NCBI GenBank assembly: GCA_934691925.1
Contig: CAKUTI010000019.1
Coordinates: 1-35,512 of the forward strand
DNA: 35,512 bases
Reading direction: 5' to 3'
Source of the DNA: an uncultured Treponema sp.
GTDB lineage: Bacteria; Spirochaetota; Spirochaetia; Treponematales; Treponemataceae
In this document: positions 32,480 to 35,512 of the stretch, in pieces
How positions within the stretch are numbered: position 1 is the first letter of the stretch
Layout of the letters: every line of letters starts with the position of its first letter
Position numbers and translations under genes: made by a program
Notes under the pieces: generated by a model
What the model was told of the DNA's origin: nothing
Database searches by the model: none
What the model saw: the letters and a program-made list of their open reading frames with translations, nothing else

Positions 32480-33040
32480 ATGGAAAATTCTACAGAAAAA
32501 CAGTCATTGCTTGGAAAAATCAACAGTTTGGTTAATAAGCTGCCATTTAATAAATTTTTAGGAAAGATTCCTTTATTGAAAAAAGTTTCGAAATATGCAA
32601 ATTGGGCATTTTGTGTTGCTGTTTTGTTCATTTTATTAGCCTGTCTATTTGGAGGTGCATCTGAAAATGTCACTGAAAATCCTTTGGTAGGCACTTGGAG
32701 ACATTATTATAACGGCAGTGATTCGGAGGCATTCTATGATGATGACGGAATTGCAAGTGACTATTATACATTTTACTCTGATGGAAGCTATGAACATTTT
32801 GATGTTTCAAGAACTTCCACGAGAAATAGCGATAAAAAATTTTTAAATAACGGTGGTGTTGCTTCTCTTGTTCTAGATTATAAAACAACAGGTGGTACTT
32901 ACGAGTTTGATGGAAAAACTTTAGTTTTGGAACCTGATTATGGAAAAACAAAGGAGTATGAAATCGAAACAATAAAAGAGGGAAGAAAAATAGCGCTGGG
33001 AAAAGCAAAATGGATTTATACGATTTATATGGAACATTAA
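32480..33040 (+). CDS. Membrane-anchored protein with lipocalin-like domain
   Basis: A 186-aa product: basic cytoplasmic N-terminus, one membrane segment at about 41-60 (WAFCVAVLFILLACLFGGA), then an exported beta domain with the lipocalin/DUF5640-like pattern LVGTWRHYYNG, YYTFYSDGSYEHF, GGTYEFDGKTLVLEPDYG. Such domains often bind small hydrophobic ligands, but no ligand can be named. LLAC in the membrane segment resembles a lipobox but sits far from the N-terminus. AAGAGG lies 9 bases before ATG 32480. Second gene of the XRE-controlled operon; AT-rich like its neighbours. Confidence 0.7.
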   Translation: MENSTEKQSLLGKINSLVNKLPFNKFLGKIPLLKKVSKYANWAFCVAVLFILLACLFGGASENVTENPLVGTWRHYYNGSDSEAFYDDDGIASDYYTFYSDGSYEHFDVSRTSTRNSDKKFLNNGGVASLVLDYKTTGGTYEFDGKTLVLEPDYGKTKEYEIETIKEGRKIALGKAKWIYTIYMEH

Positions 33041-33053
33041 AGGATAAAAGTGT

Positions 33054-33257
33054 ATGAAGACAAATAAAAAAGGAAAAATAATTCAGTTTGTGCTTTTTGC
33101 GATAGCTGGATTTTTTACTGCTGTGAGTTGCAAGAAAAAATCTTTAGAATCAGAACACTATGTTGTTGGCGAAGATTTTGATGAGGCTGCATTTGTTGCA
33201 GGAGAAATGGACGGAAATAATTTTGATTTACCAGATTATGATTATTACAAGGATTAA
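33054..33257 (+). CDS. Small acidic lipoprotein
   Basis: A 67-aa product not matching a known family. The signal peptide KIIQFVLFAIAGFFTAVSC ends at a relaxed spirochaetal lipobox (Cys26), leaving a mature peptide of about 42 residues that is strongly acidic (GEDFDEAAFVAGEMDGNNFD, then LPDYDYYKD). AAAGGAT precedes the ATG; the gap to the previous gene is 13 bases. It is likely tethered to the outer or inner membrane next to the lipocalin-like protein. Last gene of the operon. Confidence 0.65.
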   Translation: MKTNKKGKIIQFVLFAIAGFFTAVSCKKKSLESEHYVVGEDFDEAAFVAGEMDGNNFDLPDYDYYKD

Positions 33258-33312
33258 CAGAGGCGAAATTTTAATCCTATGCAAGTAATAATAGGTACTC
33301 TAGATATTTTTT

Positions 33313-33376
33313 AACAAAGTTTAATTAGCTTTGTTTATATAGCGGTGATGTGGCATTAATTACATCACCGCTATAT
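33313..33376 (+). terminator. Tandem hairpins ending the mini-island operon
   Basis: A small hairpin AACAAAG/CTTTGTT (33313-33335) is followed by a perfect 15-bp stem ATATAGCGGTGATGT (33337-33351) / ACATCACCGCTATAT (33362-33376). No T run follows the second, so termination may be partial or Rho-assisted. Confidence 0.5.
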
Positions 33377-33399
33377 TCAGCTGCTAAGCCATTTTGTTT

Positions 33400-33413
33400 G
33401 TGAGAAAACTCAT
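33400..33413. promoter_or_regulatory. Fourth RTGA-N6-TCAT operator, downstream of the operon
   Basis: GTGAGAAAACTCAT fits the consensus of the three sites in the divergent promoter region. It lies about 30 bases downstream of a possible minus-strand promoter within the right 28-bp repeat, so it could control an antisense transcript or act in looping with the distant sites. Confidence 0.5.
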
Positions 33414-33450
33414 TATTATATTTGATTTATAGTTACCTTTTTTTACATTC

Positions 33451-33478
33451 TATGATTTCAATTTTTTGTTGTCTATAA
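33451..33478 (+). repeat. Right 28-bp direct repeat bounding the mini-island
   Basis: Matches the left copy at 25 of 28 positions, same orientation. On the minus strand it gives TAGACA (33475-33470), N17, TAGAAT (33452-33447), a promoter-like signal pointing into the island's 3' end with no gene behind it on that strand. Confidence 0.6.
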
Positions 33479-33521
33479 AGATTTTTCCCCGGAAAATCTC
33501 GTTTTATCCCTTGCGTTTCTG

Positions 33522-33550
33522 TTGACAGTAACGTTTTGTAGTTGTATTGT
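33522..33550 (+). promoter_or_regulatory. Possible upstream promoter of trpE
   Basis: TTGACA (33522-33527), 17-base spacer, TATTGT (33545-33550). Transcription would start near 33557 and cross a modular repeat and a terminator hairpin before trpE, a leader of over 300 bases. A weaker alternative (TTGCTT-N17-TACAAA) lies closer to trpE after the hairpin. Confidence 0.5.
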
Positions 33551-33570
33551 TTCTTTATACAGTAACAAAT

Positions 33571-33668
33571 GCGTTAGGGCGTGCAGCCACGCGTCAGCGG
33601 CCACTGGACTGAGCGGAGCGAGGGAAGCGGCTGGAGCGAAAAGCGGAATGGCGAAAGGCCCGACAGCG
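33571..33668 (+). repeat. Modular intergenic repeat, copy in the trpE leader
   Basis: Begins GCGTTAGGGCGTGCAGCC and ends GCGAAAGGCCCGACAGC; the inner part is GC-rich with GAGCGGAGCGAGGGAAGCGG. It shares the start and a CCCGA-containing end with the copies at 12201 and 28715. No gene lies in 33258-33872 apart from these elements. Confidence 0.55.
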
Positions 33669-33734
33669 GCGGAAGTTTTTCTTCCTGCTTTTCCGACGCT
33701 GGAACGCTTGAAAAAAATTATATTTTTTTTCAAC

Positions 33735-33782
33735 GATAAACTTCTGTTCACCTAAAGGTAAACAGAAGTTTATCTCTTTTTG
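33735..33782 (+). terminator. Terminator hairpin upstream of trpE (possible attenuator)
   Basis: Perfect 14-bp arms GATAAACTTCTGTT (33735-33748) and AACAGAAGTTTATC (33761-33774), then CTCTTTTT. It is preceded by an alternative stem of A/T runs (33709-33734). It lies between the strong upstream promoter candidate and trpE, the arrangement expected for attenuation, or it simply ends the island region. Confidence 0.7.
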
Positions 33783-33872
33783 CTTTGTTGTTGCACATGC
33801 GGCGGCGAAAAGAATTTTATCTTTTTGCTTTTTTTAACGGACGATTTTACAAAAATAGAATTGGAGAAAAAT

Positions 33873-35309
33873 ATGGCAGAACTTGATTCAGTTTATAAAT
33901 GCATTTCAAGCGAGCGTTACACGCCTTATTCTTTGGCACGGAAAATCGGGGCGGTTGCGATTTTGGAGTCGGCGAGCTTTGCGAAGGGACGCGAGCGTTA
34001 TTCGATTCTGATGGCTGAGGAGGCTTTCAAGATTATTCAGGACGATGACGGAGTCGCTTTTATGATTGACGGAAAGCGTGTTCCTTTTTTGGCGACGGAG
34101 GATTCTCTTGACGCGCTCGGGCGGAAAAAGCCAGCCGATATTCTTGACGCTCTTTTGTACGTTGCCGGGCAGCACAAGAATTTTGAGAATTCGGCTGACA
34201 TTCCGGTTCCGGCTTCGGGAATGGGATATTTGAGCTATGAATTTGCGCGCCGTTGCGACAATATCCGCTTTTTTGAGCAGGAGGACGAGCTTGGAGTTCC
34301 TGAAAGCCTTTTTATCGCGGGGCATATCTACATCGTTTTTGACCATTTTACTGAGACAATGCATATTTTCGGCTTCAACTACAACGAGCATAAAATCGAC
34401 ATAAACGCGGCGGTTGAAAAAATGGTGAAGAGAATCAATGATATGGATTTTTCATACGTTGAGAACGACATCGGGAAATTCGAATACAGGATTCTGACGG
34501 ACTTGGAAAAGTCAAAGCGCAAGTACACGCAGAAAGTTGTGGAGCTTAAGAAGCATATTGTTGACGGAGACATAATTCAGGCGGTTCCGAGCCGGCGTGT
34601 TCAGATTGAATGCAAGGCGACTGCTCTTCAGGTTTACGGAAAGCTCCGCAAGGTGAATCCGTCGCCTTATATGTTCTATCTTGACTTCGGGGATTTCCAG
34701 CTGACCGGGGCTTCGCCTGAGAGCCTTGTGCGCGTGCGTGACGGAAAAGCGTCTATTCATCCGATTGCGGGAACGATTCACCGCGGAAAGAACGAAGCCG
34801 AAGATGAAGAATTGAGCAAAACTCTGCGCGAGAATCCGAAAGAGCGGGCCGAGCATCTTATGCTTGTTGACTTGGCGAGAAACGACTTGGGGCGCGTATG
34901 CAAGAGCGGAAGCGTTACAGTTCCGCAGTATATGGAGTGCGAGCGTTACAGCCACGTGATTCATCTTGTGTCGAACACGGAAGGCCTTGTTAAGGACGGA
35001 GTGAAGCCGATTCAGGTTTTGCGCGCGTCTTTCCCGGCTGGAACGGTTTCTGGCGCGCCTAAAATCAGCGCGATGCAGATTCTGAGCGGCCTAGAAAAGA
35101 CAAAGCGCAGGTTTTATGCGGGCGCGGTCGGCTATATCCAGAACAACGGAGATTTGGATTTCTGCATCACAATCCGCTCCGCGCTTTGCAAGAACGGCGT
35201 TTTCAGTCTGCAGGCAGGCGGCGGAATCGTTTACGACTCGACCCCTGAGCGCGAGTTCACCGAAACTCAGGAAAAGCTTGGCGCGCTGATTGCGACTCTC
35301 ACTGAATAG
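33873..35309 (+). CDS. trpE: Anthranilate synthase component I
   Basis: Converts chorismate and ammonia (from the TrpG partner) to anthranilate in tryptophan synthesis (478 aa). The chorismate-binding fold is clear: DIIQAVPSRRVQIE, GDFQLTGASPESLVRVRDGKAS, HPIAGTIHRG, LVDLARNDLGRVCKSGSV, FPAGTVSGAPKISAMQIL and the closing YAGAVGYIQNNGDLDFCITIRSA ... QAGGGIVYDSTPEREF. The N-terminal ILESASFAKGRERYSIL corresponds to the LLES tryptophan-feedback site. ATG 33873 has TTGGAG upstream. A terminator follows at once, so trpG and other trp genes are not co-transcribed here. The aminodeoxychorismate synthase PabB is a less likely alternative. Confidence 0.9.
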   Translation: MAELDSVYKCISSERYTPYSLARKIGAVAILESASFAKGRERYSILMAEEAFKIIQDDDGVAFMIDGKRVPFLATEDSLDALGRKKPADILDALLYVAGQHKNFENSADIPVPASGMGYLSYEFARRCDNIRFFEQEDELGVPESLFIAGHIYIVFDHFTETMHIFGFNYNEHKIDINAAVEKMVKRINDMDFSYVENDIGKFEYRILTDLEKSKRKYTQKVVELKKHIVDGDIIQAVPSRRVQIECKATALQVYGKLRKVNPSPYMFYLDFGDFQLTGASPESLVRVRDGKASIHPIAGTIHRGKNEAEDEELSKTLRENPKERAEHLMLVDLARNDLGRVCKSGSVTVPQYMECERYSHVIHLVSNTEGLVKDGVKPIQVLRASFPAGTVSGAPKISAMQILSGLEKTKRRFYAGAVGYIQNNGDLDFCITIRSALCKNGVFSLQAGGGIVYDSTPEREFTETQEKLGALIATLTE

Positions 35310-35311
35310 AA

Positions 35312-35347
35312 AAAAGGCGGAATCCTGTTATCGGGATTCCGCCTTTT
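35312..35347. terminator. Bidirectional terminator after trpE
   Basis: AAAAGGCGGAATCC (35312-35325) and GGATTCCGCCTTTT (35334-35347), perfect 14-bp arms with an 8-base loop. It separates convergent trpE and the minus-strand gene at the right edge. Confidence 0.9.
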
Positions 35348-35363
35348 CTGTTTGAGTTATATT

Positions 35364-35512
35364 TTATTTTTTTCTGCCGGTTACAGCGGCGTTAGCCTTG
35401 TCTATTTCCGCGCCGCATTTTAGGGCGAATTCTTTATAGCCGCCAGATAAAGCGACAGCTGAAAGATATGGAACAAGCCTTGTGTTCAAGACTTCAAGAA
35501 GCGGCTTTTTCA
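35364..35512 (-). CDS. C-terminal fragment of an unrecognised protein (cut by window edge)
   Basis: The last 48 codons of a minus-strand gene, open to the window edge, stop TAA at 35366-35364. The visible sequence reads LLEVLNTRLVPYLSAVAL, then SGGYKEFALKCGAEIDKANA and ends TGRKK. Codon use resembles the housekeeping genes, and the terminator just beyond its stop supports a real gene. Too little is present to assign a family. Confidence 0.6.
   Translation of the reverse strand, partial: KKPLLEVLNTRLVPYLSAVALSGGYKEFALKCGAEIDKANAAVTGRKK

Noticed and set aside
31244..33478. Integron cassette with attC sites
   Set aside because: The 28-bp repeats do not show the paired core sites and internal symmetry of attC, and no integrase gene is in the window.
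33648..33755. Possible 35-codon leader peptide before trpE
   Set aside because: It is formed by the modular repeat, contains no Trp codon and has no ribosome-binding site.
1..35512. tRNA, rRNA or known riboswitches
   Set aside because: None recognised on reading both strands; a covariance-model scan would be needed to exclude small RNAs.

Overview
The window looks like a chromosomal segment of an anaerobic spirochaete, most likely a Treponema from a gut or rumen-type habitat. Supporting signs are the oxygen-sensitive class III ribonucleotide reductase (nrdD/nrdG), a LolA-like protein of the treponemal TP_0789 type, the run def-fmt-PASTA protein, several lipoproteins with relaxed lipoboxes, and a DtxR/TroR-like regulator. 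The genus is inferred from protein families, not from rRNA, and no rRNA or tRNA gene was recognised.

Layout, left to right. 1-577: start of purL (minus, cut by the edge). 0.7-3.2 kb: a soluble chemoreceptor with a LacI-type sugar-binding sensor. 3.2-6.8 kb: hisG and hisB, then an Lrp/AsnC regulator with its aminotransferase (alaR-alaT type). 7.0-11.6 kb: a solute-binding lipoprotein whose two halves are in swapped order (apparent circular permutation), a membrane-anchored TPR protein ending in an Mrr-like fold, an acyltransferase and a PanE-like reductase. 11.7-14.7 kb: nrdG and nrdD on the minus strand, with a promoter and two NrdR-box-like sites 31 bp apart. 14.8-17.6 kb: a DUF1846 protein and kduI (uronate breakdown). 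18.0-25.5 kb: hisD overlapping a LolA-like gene, def, fmt, a PASTA protein, a Na/Pi cotransporter and a short DtxR-type regulator. 25.7-27.0 kb: an Rrf2 regulator with an NAD(P)-binding protein (YwnA/YwnB-like pair). 27.1-30.7 kb: a Fur-family (probably Zur) regulator followed by znuA, znuC and znuB, with an inverted repeat on the predicted transcription start. 30.8-31.2 kb: a small secreted protein. 31.2-33.5 kb: an AT-rich mini-island. 33.5-35.3 kb: trpE behind a long leader with a terminator hairpin. 35.4 kb to the end: the C-terminus of an unknown minus-strand gene.

The accessory region at 31.2-33.5 kb is the most interesting part. It holds an XRE regulator divergent from three small genes (86-aa unknown protein, 186-aa membrane-anchored lipocalin-like protein, 67-aa acidic lipoprotein). 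Overlapping divergent promoters carry three copies of an RTGA-N6-TCAT operator, and a fourth copy lies beyond the operon. The set is enclosed by 28-bp imperfect direct repeats. A 431-bp non-coding element with inverted ends and an exact 8-bp target duplication is inserted at the stop codon of the XRE gene and carries five 22-bp tandem repeats.

Intergenic spaces elsewhere carry a modular repeat family (starting GCGTTAGGG), palindromic GTCATGCTGA-type repeats and several clear intrinsic terminators. All promoter, operator and repeat calls come from reading the sequence by eye; none has been checked against a database.
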